A DNA stretch of 64,000 nucleotides, taken from the NCBI GenBank assembly GCA_036403155.1, contig DASWRM010000074.1, forward strand, positions 1 through 64,000, read 5' to 3'. The stretch is from Gaiellales bacterium. Its GTDB lineage: Bacteria > Actinomycetota > Thermoleophilia > Gaiellales > JAICJC01. Shown piece after piece: positions 1 to 9,045 of the stretch. Numbering within the stretch: the first letter of the stretch is position 1; each line of letters begins with the position of its first letter. The notes beneath the pieces were generated by a model, which was given only the letters and a program-made list of their open reading frames with translations, did no database searches and was not told where the DNA came from. Made by a program: the position numbers and the translations under genes.

Positions 1-57
1 AGCCCCGGCCACCCCGGCGGGTCGCGCTGCCGCCCGCCGGCGCAGTAGCCTTGCCGG

Positions 58-1119
58 ATGGACGCCGTGGGCATCAGCCGGGAGGAGCTCCAGCTTGCGG
101 CGCGCAACCATGGCATGCCGCTCGAGGCGCTGCGCCACGCGGTCACGCCCGTCGGGCTGCACTACCTCCTGATCCACTACGACATCCCCGAGGCGGGTGC
201 CGACTGGCGGCTCGAGGTCGCCGGCCGCGTCCGCACGCCGCTCTCGCTCGGCATCGACGACATCCGAGCCCGCCCTCGCGTCACCGCCCGCGTCACGATG
301 GAGTGCGCCGGCAACGGCCGCGCCGGCCTCGAGCCGCACATCGTCAGCCAGCCGTGGGTGCTCGAGGCCGTCGGCACGGGCGAGTGGACGGGCACCCCGC
401 TGGCGCCGCTGCTCGCAGAGGCCGGCATCCTGGACGACGCCGTCGAGCTCGTCTTCGAGGGACTCGATGTCGGAATGGAGGGCGGGACGGAGCAGCGCTA
501 CGCACGCAGCCTGACGCTCGCGCAGGCCGCGGACGAGGGCGTCATGCTGGCCTATGCCCTGAACGGCGGGCCGCTGCCGCCCCAGCATGGCCATCCGCTG
601 CGCCTGGTCGTCCCCGGGTGGTACGGGATGACCAGCGTCAAGTGGCTCTCGTCCATCACGGCGGTCGCCCGGCCGTTCACGGGATACCAGCAGGCGCAGG
701 CGTACCGGTGGCGTGCCGACGAGGACGATCCCGGCACGCCTCTTACCCGGATGGCGCCGCGATCCCTGCTGCTGCCGCCCGGGATCCCGGACTTCATCAC
801 ACGCCGGCGCACCGTGCGGCTTGGCCAGGAGATTGCGCTCGAGGGCAGAGCGTGGTCGGGCTGGGCGCCGGTTGCCGCGGTGACCGTGTCCTTCGACGGC
901 GGCGCGAGCTGGGTGGAGGCGGCGCTTGACGCACCCGACGGCCCGTTCGCCTGGCGCCGCTGGTCGTGCCGCTGGACGCCGCAGGCCGAGGGCGACACCG
1001 AGCTGTGCTCCCGCGCCGTCGACGAGGCAGGCAACGGCCAGCCGGACGAGCCGGTCTGGAACGTCGGCGGGTATTGCAACAACGCCGTGCAGCGCGTGGC
1101 CGTCACCGTGGCGGCGTGA
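58..1119 (+). CDS. Molybdopterin-dependent oxidoreductase, sulfite oxidase family
   Basis: The 353-residue protein matches the sulfite oxidase / YedY molybdenum-cofactor fold. The motif ECAGNGR carries Cys83, the expected molybdenum ligand. The C-terminal third (about residues 230-350, with SFDGGASW and CNNAVQRV) resembles the Mo-co dimerisation domain. I see no Tat or Sec signal, so a cytoplasmic enzyme is likely, unlike many sulfite dehydrogenases. The family transfers oxygen to or from small substrates; the substrate here cannot be told. A TAGCCT -10 box at 46-51 lies six bases before the ATG, which supports this start and a leaderless mRNA. No cytochrome partner gene is adjacent. Confidence 0.85.
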   Translation: MDAVGISREELQLAARNHGMPLEALRHAVTPVGLHYLLIHYDIPEAGADWRLEVAGRVRTPLSLGIDDIRARPRVTARVTMECAGNGRAGLEPHIVSQPWVLEAVGTGEWTGTPLAPLLAEAGILDDAVELVFEGLDVGMEGGTEQRYARSLTLAQAADEGVMLAYALNGGPLPPQHGHPLRLVVPGWYGMTSVKWLSSITAVARPFTGYQQAQAYRWRADEDDPGTPLTRMAPRSLLLPPGIPDFITRRRTVRLGQEIALEGRAWSGWAPVAAVTVSFDGGASWVEAALDAPDGPFAWRRWSCRWTPQAEGDTELCSRAVDEAGNGQPDEPVWNVGGYCNNAVQRVAVTVAA

Positions 1120-1128
1120 CGGGCGCGG

Positions 1129-2523
1129 TCACTGGCCCTTCGTGTACCAGCTCCCGCCCGGTCCGGTGTAGCTGGCGCCCTCGCCCCAGATCAGGTAGTT
1201 GACGCCCGACGGCGCCGTCTCCATCTCGAAGTAGTCGCCGTACGGGAAGGCGTAGCCGGTCGCGGACTTGTACGCCGCGCCGCTGCTCTGGTCCGACAGC
1301 CTGATCTGCGCCGACCATGTGCCGCCGCCGTTCGCCGTCCGCGTGTACCAGGTGTTGTAGGCGTTGGCACCGTTGCGGTTGTCCTGCCAGGCAAGCCGGA
1401 AGTCGCCGGCGGTGGGCCCGTGGGACACCTCGGGGAAGCCCGCGTCGCCGCCGGTGCTGATCTGCTGGCGCGCGCTCCACGTCGCACCGTCCGTCGACGT
1501 CCGCACGTACAGGCCCTTCTGGCCCCCGGCGGTGGGCGTCAGCGAGTAGGCCGCAAGCAGCTTGCCCGCCGGATCGACCGCGAGGCTGGCCTGGGGCCCG
1601 AGGAAGTCGGCGGTGCATCCCGCGGACGTGCACGCCGGCTGCTGCTCGGACGTGTCGATGAACGTGGTCGTGAACGAGGCGCCGCCGTTGGTCGAGCGCA
1701 GCACGGCCAGCTTCACCTGCCCGGTCGCCGTCTGGTTCTCCGCGCTCTCGGCGAAGTACACGGAGCCGTTCGGGGCCACAGCGCCGCCCTCGGCGAACCA
1801 GTAGAGGCTGTCGCTGTTGGTCTTGACCCGCGTCCCGAACGTCGCCCCGAAGTCGTGCGACGCGACGACGTAGCTGTCGCTGGAGTTGAAGGCGATGTAG
1901 ACGTCCTTGCCGGTCGGGGAGATCTCCAGGATCGGCTTGTCGCTGAAGTTGAGCGACTTTCCTTCGACCGACTTCGGCGTCGACCAGGTGACGCCGTGGT
2001 TCGTCGACTTCGAGAACACCACGCCCGGCTGGTAGTCGTTCAGCCACGCCGCGTAGAGCGCGCCGTCGCTGGCCACCGCGATCTGCGGATCGTTCTGCGC
2101 CTTGACGTTCTTGCATGCGCAGATGTACGAGTCGGGGTTCCAGGTCGCTCCTCCGTTACTGGAGCTGCGGAAGATGATGGCCGGGTCGGAGCACGTGCCG
2201 CAGGCCTTGGGCCCGCCGTATCGCGTCGTCAGCTCGTAGACCCATGACGAGCCGGGGTCGACCGCCACGGCGGGCTCCCAGTCGTCGCCCGTGCTCCACA
2301 GGCGCTCGGAGTCAAAGCCGGTGGCCGTCGCGGCAGCACGCACCGTGACCCGCTTGACCGTCCCGTGGAACGCCGCGATGCGAGCGCCGGCGATGTCGCG
2401 ATCCGGGTCGCCGCCCTTCCCGAAGCTCCCCTGCTCGCCGCGGGTCGTTGCCAGCGCGAGCGCTGCGACGGCCGCGACGATGACCAGACCGGCTGCCGCC
2501 GGGAACCCCCTGCGATGTCGCAT
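1129..2523 (-). CDS. Exported BNR/Asp-box repeat protein (sialidase-like beta-propeller)
   Basis: This 464-residue protein starts with a hydrophobic signal/anchor (about residues 8-25), followed by a secreted domain. Asp-box-like motifs recur: SSNGGATW, STNHGVTW, SHDFGATF, STNGGASF, STDGATW. These mark a six-bladed sialidase-type propeller. Several Cys pairs (CGTC, CACK) could form disulfides outside the cell. Many BNR proteins are not sialidases, and the arginine triad could not be assigned, so the substrate is unknown. A GGAGGAG ribosome site precedes the ATG. It converges on the oxidoreductase gene at 58-1119 with about 10 bases between them. Confidence 0.75.
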   Translation of the reverse strand: MRHRRGFPAAAGLVIVAAVAALALATTRGEQGSFGKGGDPDRDIAGARIAAFHGTVKRVTVRAAATATGFDSERLWSTGDDWEPAVAVDPGSSWVYELTTRYGGPKACGTCSDPAIIFRSSSNGGATWNPDSYICACKNVKAQNDPQIAVASDGALYAAWLNDYQPGVVFSKSTNHGVTWSTPKSVEGKSLNFSDKPILEISPTGKDVYIAFNSSDSYVVASHDFGATFGTRVKTNSDSLYWFAEGGAVAPNGSVYFAESAENQTATGQVKLAVLRSTNGGASFTTTFIDTSEQQPACTSAGCTADFLGPQASLAVDPAGKLLAAYSLTPTAGGQKGLYVRTSTDGATWSARQQISTGGDAGFPEVSHGPTAGDFRLAWQDNRNGANAYNTWYTRTANGGGTWSAQIRLSDQSSGAAYKSATGYAFPYGDYFEMETAPSGVNYLIWGEGASYTGPGGSWYTKGQ

Positions 2524-2652
2524 CTCTCCTCCCGAGCCTCGGTGGTGCGTGGGGCGGACGCTACAGATGTCGTGCGGAATGTGTCAAGAGCGTCCCGAGA
2601 TCGCCGCCGGCGTCCTCTCAAGCCGTGAAGCGGCCGGCCGACTACCGCGGAT

Positions 2653-3081
2653 ATGCAGTCGCGCCAGCGCCGTCACCACCGACGCGTCGAGGTGTCCTGG
2701 CGGGTGACGTGCTACCGCATCAACGACAACGGCCTGCCCGGGGAGGGGTTCCCGGCCGACACGCTCGACGTCTCGGCGGGCGGCATCGCGATCGTCACGG
2801 ACGAGCCGATCTTCCGTCCCACGAGGGTGGCGGTGCGCCTGGAGCTGGACGGCACGGAGCTGCTCGCCCGCGGGGTCGTCGTCCGCGTCGGGTCGCGCGA
2901 GGGCCGGTTCATGGCCGCATTGAGGTTCGAGGGCCTCGACGCCTCGGCGCAGATGGCGATTGCGCGCACGGTGTTCCGCATCGCCCGCGACAGCGGACAG
3001 GGGCGGCGGACGGTGCAGCCGGGAGACGCCCGCTGGTGGCACGACCGAGAGGACGGCGACGGCGCGGCCGCCGTCGGGTGA
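2653..3081 (+). CDS. PilZ domain protein
   Basis: The 142-residue protein has an arginine-rich start (RQRRHHRR) followed by LDVSAGG, matching the RxxxR and [D/N]xSxxG cyclic-di-GMP binding motifs of PilZ domains. The domain fills about residues 5-115; the tail is short and polar. No enzymatic domain is attached, so it probably acts as a small c-di-GMP-responsive adaptor. No GGDEF or EAL gene is visible in the window. The start is the first good ATG; upstream spacing is not decisive. Confidence 0.75.
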   Translation: MQSRQRRHHRRVEVSWRVTCYRINDNGLPGEGFPADTLDVSAGGIAIVTDEPIFRPTRVAVRLELDGTELLARGVVVRVGSREGRFMAALRFEGLDASAQMAIARTVFRIARDSGQGRRTVQPGDARWWHDREDGDGAAAVG

Positions 3082-3106
3082 GCCGCGCGGGCAGTAGCGT
3101 ACCGCC

Positions 3107-3517
3107 GTGGCGACCATGCGGGACCTGGACGAGCTGGCACTCGCCATGCCGGGCACGGTGCGCGAGGAGTCAGCTGACGGGCGGCCGTCCTACCTGGTGA
3201 ACGGCAAGATGTTCTGCTTCCACCGCAGCAGGCGCCCGGACGCGCTCGACCGCGCGACCGGCGAGCGCCTCGACGACGTCCTGATGTTCCGCGTCTCCGA
3301 CCTCGAGGAGAAGGAGCTGATCCTCGAGGATCCACGAGGCCTGTTCTTCACGACGCCGCACTTCAACGGGTATCCGGCGGTGCTGCTGCGGATCCGCGAC
3401 CTCCGGCGGCTGCCTCTCCGCGACCTCCGCGATGTGGTGGTCGACGCGTGGCTCACGCGGGCGCCGAAGCGCGCCGCGAAAGCATGGCTCGCCGAGCACG
3501 AGCCGGCGGACGCCTGA
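3107..3517 (+). CDS. MmcQ/YjbR family protein
   Basis: The 136-residue product has the compact MmcQ/YjbR (CyaY-like fold) pattern: an N-terminal ALAMPGTVREES segment, a central YLVNGKMFCF strand pair and a C-terminal LRDVVVDAWLTRAPKRAAKAWL helix region. The family is widespread; a DNA-binding role is suggested for some members but is unproven. The GTG start is supported by a TAGCGT -10 box at 3095-3100, exactly six bases upstream, indicating leaderless transcription. Confidence 0.7.
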   Translation: MATMRDLDELALAMPGTVREESADGRPSYLVNGKMFCFHRSRRPDALDRATGERLDDVLMFRVSDLEEKELILEDPRGLFFTTPHFNGYPAVLLRIRDLRRLPLRDLRDVVVDAWLTRAPKRAAKAWLAEHEPADA

Positions 3518-3541
3518 CGCGGCCGCCGGCCCGGATCGGAT

Positions 3542-4333
3542 CTACCTTTCGGCCTCGACCGTCCCGCGCCACGCGCCGGTCGACGCGCCGCGCGACTCGA
3601 TCAGCTGCTTGAACCGGCGCAGGTCCTGCTGCACCTGGATGCTGTCGATGCCGAGCAGGTTGCCGGCCTGCTCCTTGAGCCCGTTTGGGGCGTAGCCGAT
3701 CTGCGCCGTGACCCGGCAGCGGTTGTCGCCGAGCCGGTGGAAGCTGACGACGCCGTCGGGGCCACCGTCCGTGCTCTTCCAGGCGACCCGCTCGTCGGGG
3801 ATCTGCTCGGTGATCTCGGCCGTCCAGTTCCGGGGCGTCCCGGCCACGGTCGCCGACCAGCGCAGGTGCGTGTCGTCGAGCTGCGTCACCGAGTCGATCC
3901 CGCCCATGAACTTCGGGAACTCCTCGAACTGCGTCCACTGGTCGTATGCCTGGCGCACCGGGACGTCGACGTCGACGGCGGTGATGACGTCCTTGGTGTT
4001 GCGCATCGAGCCGACGATGGTGGTCGTGCCGCCGCGCGCCTTGATCGCGGCAGCGAGCCCAGCGAGCGCCCCGCCGCCGGCGACCAGCCACGGCCAGCGG
4101 CGGTGGCGCGGCCGGCTGCTGCGCCGGACGATGTCGTTCGCAGCTGCCGCGATCGTCTCGAGCCTGCGGCCGTTGCGGTCGCTGCTCGCGGCCCGCTTGA
4201 GACCGCGCTTTCGCACGTCGTGACCAAGGGCGGTCGCGCACTTTGCCGCCGTGCGCATGGACTTGCGCACGTGGCGGTCGTTGGTCAGTCGGTCGCTGAT
4301 CTCGGACATGCGCTGCATACGCGATCGCTTCAT
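3542..4333 (-). CDS. Membrane-anchored SRPBCC (cyclase/dehydrase-like) protein
   Basis: The 263-residue protein has a basic N-terminus, one membrane segment at about residues 80-98, and an SRPBCC (START/Bet v1-like) domain at about 112-250 with AVDVDVPVRQAYDQW and FEEFPKFMGG. Such domains bind hydrophobic ligands; the ligand is unknown. The C-terminal helix has [10 protein letters not shown], nearly the same as the helix in the small neighbouring protein at 4563-4985, so the two are probably related. The ATG has a GGAGG ribosome site. It is divergent from the 4563 gene across a 229-base gap with no other feature I can support. Confidence 0.75.
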   Translation of the reverse strand: MKRSRMQRMSEISDRLTNDRHVRKSMRTAAKCATALGHDVRKRGLKRAASSDRNGRRLETIAAAANDIVRRSSRPRHRRWPWLVAGGGALAGLAAAIKARGGTTTIVGSMRNTKDVITAVDVDVPVRQAYDQWTQFEEFPKFMGGIDSVTQLDDTHLRWSATVAGTPRNWTAEITEQIPDERVAWKSTDGGPDGVVSFHRLGDNRCRVTAQIGYAPNGLKEQAGNLLGIDSIQVQQDLRRFKQLIESRGASTGAWRGTVEAER

Positions 4334-4562
4334 GGGTCAGCCTCCAAGGTCTGTCGGACGTGATGGCGACGCCCGGACCCGGGCACCGCTGGCATGGCCA
4401 CACACCCGAGTGGGCCACGTGCATCGAGGATTACCCGCGCCCCCGCCCGGGCAAACGGCCTCCCCGGGACGATGCGCCCGGACGTCCGGCACACCCCACG
4501 GGGATCGCGTCAAGCAGCTGCGCTGGTGGGCGGACGAACCAACGACAGCGGAGGTGTGGGCA

Positions 4563-4985
4563 ATGCACGGACGTGTTTCGGTGACGGTGCGGGCACCGGC
4601 CGACGAGCTGCTTCGGCGGTGGCGCGACGAGGTGACGCGTGAGAGCTCGCCGCTTCGGATCGCACCGGTCGAGGTCGTCGAGGAGCAGCCGGGACGCTCG
4701 CTCGGCTGGCGGTCGCCGAGCGGCGGCTCGGTGGTGATGGTCGCGGCACCGGCGCCGGGCGAGCAGGGCACCGAGCTGCACGTCGACCTGGAGTACGAGG
4801 CGACGGGTGGCGCAATCGGCGAGGCGGCGGCGAAGCTGACCGGCAACGACCCGCTGCAGGAGGTGCGCGACGATCTGCGGCGCTTCAAGCAGCTGGTCGA
4901 GACCGGTGAGATCGCCCGGTCACCGGGGACGCCGGAGGGCCACAGCGCCGCCCGGCATCTCACCCAGCAACCCGCCCAGCCGTAG
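4563..4985 (+). CDS. Small SRPBCC-like protein
   Basis: The 140-residue protein begins [20 protein letters not shown] and ends in a [11 protein letters not shown] helix like the final helix of the SRPBCC protein at 3542-4333. It appears to be a soluble one-domain relative of that membrane-anchored protein. A GGAGG ribosome site lies about eight bases before this ATG, which selects it over in-frame starts farther upstream. Its stop lies 14 bases before the alcohol dehydrogenase start, so the two are probably cotranscribed. Ligand and role are unknown. Confidence 0.65.
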   Translation: MHGRVSVTVRAPADELLRRWRDEVTRESSPLRIAPVEVVEEQPGRSLGWRSPSGGSVVMVAAPAPGEQGTELHVDLEYEATGGAIGEAAAKLTGNDPLQEVRDDLRRFKQLVETGEIARSPGTPEGHSAARHLTQQPAQP

Positions 4986-4999
4986 AAAGGAGACGCATC

Positions 5000-6178
5000 G
5001 TGCGAGCGACTGTCTGGTCGGGGCGCAACACCGTGCAGGTGGAGAACGTCCCCGACCCCGAGATCATGAACGCGCAGGACGCCATCGTCCGCATCACGTC
5101 GACCGCGATCTGCGGTTCCGACCTGCACCTGTACGACGGGTACATCCCGACCATGGAGAAGGGGGACATTCTCGGTCATGAGTTCATGGGCGAGGTCGTC
5201 GAGGTCGGCACCGGAGTCTCGAAGCTCCAGGTCGGCGATCGCGTGGTCGTGCCGTTCCCGATCGCCTGCGGAGTCTGCGACCGCTGCCGGCGAGGCCTGT
5301 TCTCGGTGTGCGAGAACTCGAACCCGAACTACGGGCTGGCCGAGAAGATGTTCGGGCACGCCACCGCCGGCATCTTCGGCTACTCGCATCTCACCGGCGG
5401 GTATGCCGGCGGGCAGGCCGAGTACGCCCGCGTACCGTTTGCCGACGTCGGTCCCATCGTGATCGACGCCGACGTGCCCGACGAGCAGGTGCTCTTCCTC
5501 TCGGACATCTTCCCGACCGGGTTCATGGGTGCCGAGATGGCGGAGCCCTCGCCCGAGAAGGTGATCGCCGTCTGGGGAGCCGGGCCCGTCGGACAGTTCG
5601 CAATCGCGAGCGCGAGGATGCTCGGCGCCGAGCAGGTGATCGCCATCGACCGGTTCGACTACCGCCTGCAGATGGCGCGCGAGCAGGCCGGTGCCACGGC
5701 GACCATCAACTACGAGGATCAGCCGGATGTGGTCGAGGCGCTGAAGGAGATGACCGGCGGGCGCGGGCCCGACTCGGTGATCGACGCCGTCGGCCTGGAG
5801 GCGACCCACGGCCATGCGATGGTGCATGCCTACGACCGTGCCAAGCAGGCGACGCGCATGGAGACCGACCGCCCGCACGCCCTGCGTGAAGCGATCCAGG
5901 CCTGCCGGCCGGGCGGCATCGTGTCGGTGATCGGCGTCTACGGCGGCTTCATGGACAAGTTCCCGGCAGGCGCCTTCATGAACAAGGGGCTGACGATGCG
6001 CACGGGCCAGTGCCACGTCCAGCGCTACCTGCAGCCGCTGCTCGAGCGGATCATGAACGGCGAGATCGATCCCAGCTTCGTGGTCACCCACACGATGGAC
6101 CTCGAGCGGGCGTCGGAGGGCTACGAGACCTTCAAGCACAAGCAGGACGAGTGCGTGAAGGTCGTCCTGAAGCCGTGA
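5000..6178 (+). CDS. Zinc-dependent alcohol/formaldehyde dehydrogenase-like MDR enzyme
   Basis: A 392-residue medium-chain dehydrogenase. Visible motifs are catalytic-zinc CGSDLH and GHEFMG, structural-zinc cysteines in [15 protein letters not shown], and the nucleotide-binding [11 protein letters not shown]. The domain length and the insert around residues 260-300 resemble glutathione-independent formaldehyde dehydrogenase (FdhA-type) proteins. NAD-linked oxidation of an aldehyde adduct or alcohol is likely. A formaldehyde-related role would suit the C1 genes farther along, but that is inference. GTG start with AAAGGAG ribosome site. A strong hairpin follows at 6187. Confidence 0.8.
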   Translation: MRATVWSGRNTVQVENVPDPEIMNAQDAIVRITSTAICGSDLHLYDGYIPTMEKGDILGHEFMGEVVEVGTGVSKLQVGDRVVVPFPIACGVCDRCRRGLFSVCENSNPNYGLAEKMFGHATAGIFGYSHLTGGYAGGQAEYARVPFADVGPIVIDADVPDEQVLFLSDIFPTGFMGAEMAEPSPEKVIAVWGAGPVGQFAIASARMLGAEQVIAIDRFDYRLQMAREQAGATATINYEDQPDVVEALKEMTGGRGPDSVIDAVGLEATHGHAMVHAYDRAKQATRMETDRPHALREAIQACRPGGIVSVIGVYGGFMDKFPAGAFMNKGLTMRTGQCHVQRYLQPLLERIMNGEIDPSFVVTHTMDLERASEGYETFKHKQDECVKVVLKP

Positions 6179-6186
6179 GCGCGGGC

Positions 6187-6220
6187 GGGGCGGAGGCGCC
6201 TGACCGGCACCTCCGCCCCC
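6187..6220. terminator. GC-rich terminator hairpin between convergent genes
   Basis: The inverted repeat pairs GGGGCGGAGG with CCTCCGCCCC around a short loop, with extra GCC/GGC pairs inside. It sits between the stop of the alcohol dehydrogenase (plus) and the stop of the DUF1810 gene (minus). It lacks a clear T-tract, so efficiency is uncertain. Confidence 0.6.
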
Positions 6221-6221
6221 C

Positions 6222-6668
6222 TCATGCCGGATCACCGACGCGCTCGATCGTGACGGCGTCCAGCTCGCCGCCGAAGTAGCGGTCGAGCACCCGCTCGAAC
6301 ACCGACCGCGGCTCGGCGGCGGCCAGCTGGAAGAGCGTCATCGATGAGCGCAGCTTCACGGCGTCGATGCCGCCCATCACCTCGTCGGCGGTCACGTTCG
6401 GGGCGTCGGGCAGCTCATCGGCGAGGATCGAGGCGGCCGCGGTCAGGCGCGGCCCGAGCAGCGGGTGGCGCAGGTAGGCGCGCGCCTCGTCGAGCGAGCG
6501 GATCGCGTAGCGCCGAGCCATGTCGCTGCGGCCCAGGCCCGCGATCTGCGGGAACACGAACCACATCCAGTGCGTCGCCTTGCGCCCGGCCCGCAGCTCG
6601 CTCACCGCGGTGTCGTACACGCCCTCCTGGGCGCGGACGAAGCGGTCGAGGCGGTACGGGTCGTCCAT
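6222..6668 (-). CDS. DUF1810 family protein
   Basis: The 148-residue protein matches DUF1810: LDRFVRAQEGVYDTAVSEL at the N-terminus, HWMWFVFPQIAGLG in the middle and the DAVKLRSSMTLF segment. The family is a small calpastatin-like all-helical domain of unknown function. The ATG at 6668 gives the usual family length. Its start lies 2 bases after the stop of the flavin reductase gene upstream, so they form an operon. Confidence 0.8.
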   Translation of the reverse strand: MDDPYRLDRFVRAQEGVYDTAVSELRAGRKATHWMWFVFPQIAGLGRSDMARRYAIRSLDEARAYLRHPLLGPRLTAAASILADELPDAPNVTADEVMGGIDAVKLRSSMTLFQLAAAEPRSVFERVLDRYFGGELDAVTIERVGDPA

Positions 6669-6670
6669 CG

Positions 6671-7168
6671 CTACGGGGCGTGGCCGGGTTCGATCGCAAG
6701 GGCACGCTGCATCGAGAGCTGTGACGTGTCGCCCGCGTATTCGGCGTGCCAGGGCTCGAGCAGGAAGCCGGTGTGGTCGCCGAGGTCGAGGCGGTCGACC
6801 ACGCGACCGGCGAAACGATCCGGGCAGGCATCGAGCAGCGGTGTCCCGTCCGCCGCCGGGTGCCAGGCGCAGCGCTTGAACTTGTCGATCTCGTCGCCGG
6901 TCTCGCCGCCGAACAGCTCGGCCAGCCCGCGCGCGCTCTCGGGGACGATGTGGAGTGCGATCGAGGATGCGCGCGCGGCGACACCGTGCGTGTGGTTCTT
7001 GACGGAGATGCAGACCAGGAAGCGCGGCGGGTGGATGCTGACCTGGGTCGCGAACCCGAGCAGGCATCCGGCCCGCTCGCGGCCGGTGCAGACGGTGGCG
7101 ATGAACATCGGCGTGTCGAGCCCCTGGGTGAGGTCCGAGAAGGCGCGCTCGGTGGCGTCCGCAGTCAC
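6671..7168 (-). CDS. Flavin reductase-like (FMN-binding split barrel) protein
   Basis: From the GTG at 7168 the protein is 165 residues and begins VTADATERAFSDL. It then shows the flavin-reductase split barrel, with PMFIATVCTGRERAGCLLGFATQ and FLVCISVKNHTHG. Such proteins reduce or bind FMN, often supplying a monooxygenase. A CACACT box six bases before this GTG supports the start; an in-frame ATG at 7252 would add 28 low-complexity residues and is less likely. It is followed at once by the DUF1810 gene. Confidence 0.75.
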   Translation of the reverse strand: MTADATERAFSDLTQGLDTPMFIATVCTGRERAGCLLGFATQVSIHPPRFLVCISVKNHTHGVAARASSIALHIVPESARGLAELFGGETGDEIDKFKRCAWHPAADGTPLLDACPDRFAGRVVDRLDLGDHTGFLLEPWHAEYAGDTSQLSMQRALAIEPGHAP

Positions 7169-7338
7169 CCCGGCAGTGTGCCCGGCCGCGCGGCCGGCGG
7201 AAACGAGCGGTGCCGGGCTCGACACGTGACGGCCGTTTCCGTCCGCCGCCACGCGGGTAGATCACCGCGGCGCCGCTCGACGGTAGGCGCACGGGGGACT
7301 GGCCTCCCTTACGGGTCTCGAGCGACGCGATGTCGTGT

Positions 7339-7370
7339 CCCCGCCGGCTCTGCAGGACGAGCCGGCGGGG
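7339..7370. other. Perfect 12-bp hairpin upstream of a small gene
   Basis: CCCCGCCGGCTC and GAGCCGGCGGGG form a perfect 12-base-pair stem with an 8-base loop. It lies about 100 bases before the small ORF at 7469 in an otherwise gene-free stretch (7169-7468). It has no T-tract. It could be a leader structure, a terminator or an operator. Confidence 0.5.
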
Positions 7371-7468
7371 ATCCGCTCGCCGCAAGATCACTCTCCCGAG
7401 GGCCGACAGGCGGGCGTCGGCGTGGCAGGGTGGGAACGACTCCTGAGGCTCCAACCCGAGGAACGACC

Positions 7469-7657
7469 ATGGCGGACACCCCCAACTGGCATGACGCCCA
7501 TGCCCTCGTGCTGATCGACCACGCGCTCGAGGACGGCGGCTTCACCCGCGAACGCGTTTCGCAGATCACCGACGCGCTGAGAGCGGCGGCCGAGGCCCCC
7601 CGCGCGGTCGCCGAGCAGGCGGACGCCGCGTCGGGCTCCTGGCTGGCGGCGGCCTGA
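7469..7657 (+). CDS. Small hypothetical protein, 62 residues
   Basis: A short protein starting MADTPNWHDAHALVLIDHAL and continuing as predicted helix (RVSQITDALRAAAEAPRAVAEQ). A GAGGA ribosome site stands properly spaced before the ATG, and third-position GC is high, which supports real coding. I recognise no family. A strong hairpin lies about 100 bases upstream. Confidence 0.5.
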   Translation: MADTPNWHDAHALVLIDHALEDGGFTRERVSQITDALRAAAEAPRAVAEQADAASGSWLAAA

Positions 7658-7675
7658 CCGCAGGCGGCCTGCCGC

Positions 7676-8176
7676 TCAGGCGTCCGGGTCGGCCTGGATC
7701 TCCGACAGGAGGGCGTCGAGCTCGGGCACCTCCGCGCGGAGGCTCGGCAGGTTGACGACGATGCCCTCCTGCGTGGTGCGGGCCAGCACGACGACGGCGT
7801 CCTCGTCGGGCGAGGGATTTTCCTCGCGGTGGGGGACGTAGGGCGGCACGTACACGTAGTCGCCGGCGCTCGCCTCGATCCGGCGCTCGACGCCGTCCTC
7901 CGGGAACACGAAGACGGGATGGCCGGAGACGACATAGATGCCGGTCTCGGCCTTGCCGTGGTGGTGGTCGCCGGAAACCATGCCGGGCGCGACCACCGCT
8001 TTCCCCATCCAGAGCTTCCGCGACCCGTGCCGCTTTCCTGAGATGGCCTCGTAGCGGCGCATCCCAGGCGTCTGCGCGGTGTCCTCGCTCAGCTCATCGC
8101 CCGCGGTGTGGTGAAGCTGGCGGTGCCATGCGGCGTTCCCGGCTTCGGATGGTTCCGGGTGGTGCTGCTCGCTCAC
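7676..8176 (-). CDS. Cupin-domain protein
   Basis: The 166-residue protein carries a cupin fold with SGDHHHGKAETGIYVVSG (motif 1, with three histidines and a glutamate) and DYVYVPPYVPHREEN (motif 2). The metal site looks intact, but the substrate is unknown. The GTG at 8176 is chosen because a TATCCT -10 box lies exactly six bases upstream; the longer ATG at 8233 would add a tail that crosses the promoter. It is divergent from the small gene at 8263. Confidence 0.75.
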   Translation of the reverse strand: MSEQHHPEPSEAGNAAWHRQLHHTAGDELSEDTAQTPGMRRYEAISGKRHGSRKLWMGKAVVAPGMVSGDHHHGKAETGIYVVSGHPVFVFPEDGVERRIEASAGDYVYVPPYVPHREENPSPDEDAVVVLARTTQEGIVVNLPSLRAEVPELDALLSEIQADPDA

Positions 8177-8262
8177 GGCGTCAGGATAGTCCCAGGTCCT
8201 GCGGGGCTCGCTCTGGGCGCTCGAATGCGTCACCCGCCGGCGGCGGGTGGTACGTTCGTGGC

Positions 8263-8442
8263 ATGCCGACCTACGAGATCACCATCACCGGACTCCGGCT
8301 TGCTCAGCCGTTCATGATCACGATCGAAGCCAGCGACGGCCGCGAGGCACTCAACAAGCTGATCACCAAGGAGTCCACGCCGCTCGAGGCGTGGGCCGGC
8401 GAGGGATTCATCGAGCTGAGGCTGGAGAAGCGCCGCAGCTAG
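8263..8442 (+). CDS. Small hypothetical protein, 59 residues
   Basis: MPTYEITITGLRLAQPFMIT begins a short alternating beta-strand protein ending LRLEKRRS. A TACGTT -10 box at 8251-8256, exactly six bases before the ATG, supports expression from a leaderless mRNA. No family recognised. Confidence 0.55.
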   Translation: MPTYEITITGLRLAQPFMITIEASDGREALNKLITKESTPLEAWAGEGFIELRLEKRRS

Positions 8443-8563
8443 TTCGTCGGGCTCGGGCTACATCCAGCGAATGCGCGCTCGTCAGCTGCGCCAGGCGCCG
8501 TCAGGCGTTCGGCGACGCCCAGTGAGACCTGTTCACCCATCGGGACGAGATAGGGTGGGCACC

Positions 8564-8851
8564 GTGCACGTGGTCGTCAACCACCTCTATCTGCGCGATC
8601 CGGTGACAGACGAGACGGTGCAGGCGGCGCGGGAGGTCGTCCAACCTGTCGTCGACGCGGGCGCCATCGCGGCGCTGGTCGCGCAGGTCGACCCGACACA
8701 TCTCATCCTTTTACTCACGTTCGCCACCGCCGAGGATGCCGATCGCATCGCACGCGAAGTGGGCGGCCCGTGGATGCGAGAGCACATACGATCCCTGCTA
8801 GCCGGTGACACGGAACGCAGTGTCGGCGAAGTGATCGCGTCAGCTCCGTAG
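8564..8851 (+). CDS. Hypothetical protein, ferredoxin-like dimeric barrel size
   Basis: From the GTG at 8564 the protein is 95 residues: VHVVVNHLYL, then VQPVVDAGAIAALVAQVDPTHLILLLTFAT and helical ends. Length and the beta-alpha-beta pattern resemble small antibiotic-monooxygenase-like barrels, but no signature is clear. TAGGGT at 8551-8556 lies seven bases upstream. An in-frame GTG at 8555 is an alternative start. Confidence 0.5.
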   Translation: MHVVVNHLYLRDPVTDETVQAAREVVQPVVDAGAIAALVAQVDPTHLILLLTFATAEDADRIAREVGGPWMREHIRSLLAGDTERSVGEVIASAP

Positions 8852-8886
8852 TCCTGGCCTGCGACTCGGACCGCGTCCTCCCTCGT

Positions 8887-9045
8887 TTAACGGAGCGTCC
8901 CTCGGATCTTGCCCTCCGGCGTGCCTCCAGACATCTGATGCTCAGCGTCAGCATCCGGCTGCCGATAGGACTCATCGAGCGGGGCGCGGCTACCGGGGGG
9001 CGTCACCTTGCGGATCATCCTTCGCCACACGGCAACGATGCTCAT
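8887..9045 (-). CDS. Possible small protein, 52 residues
   Basis: A short frame beginning MSIVAVWRRMIRKVTPPGSR and ending EGKIRGTLR. There is no clear ribosome site or -10 box, and the surrounding DNA is less GC-skewed at codon third positions than in neighbouring genes. It could be a chance frame; listed because nothing else explains 8850-9420. Confidence 0.25.
   Translation of the reverse strand: MSIVAVWRRMIRKVTPPGSRAPLDESYRQPDADAEHQMSGGTPEGKIRGTLR

Noticed and set aside
4337-6235. A 632-codon minus-strand frame over the alcohol dehydrogenase
   Set aside because: It is the reverse shadow of the dehydrogenase and SRPBCC genes; no motif, no ribosome site.
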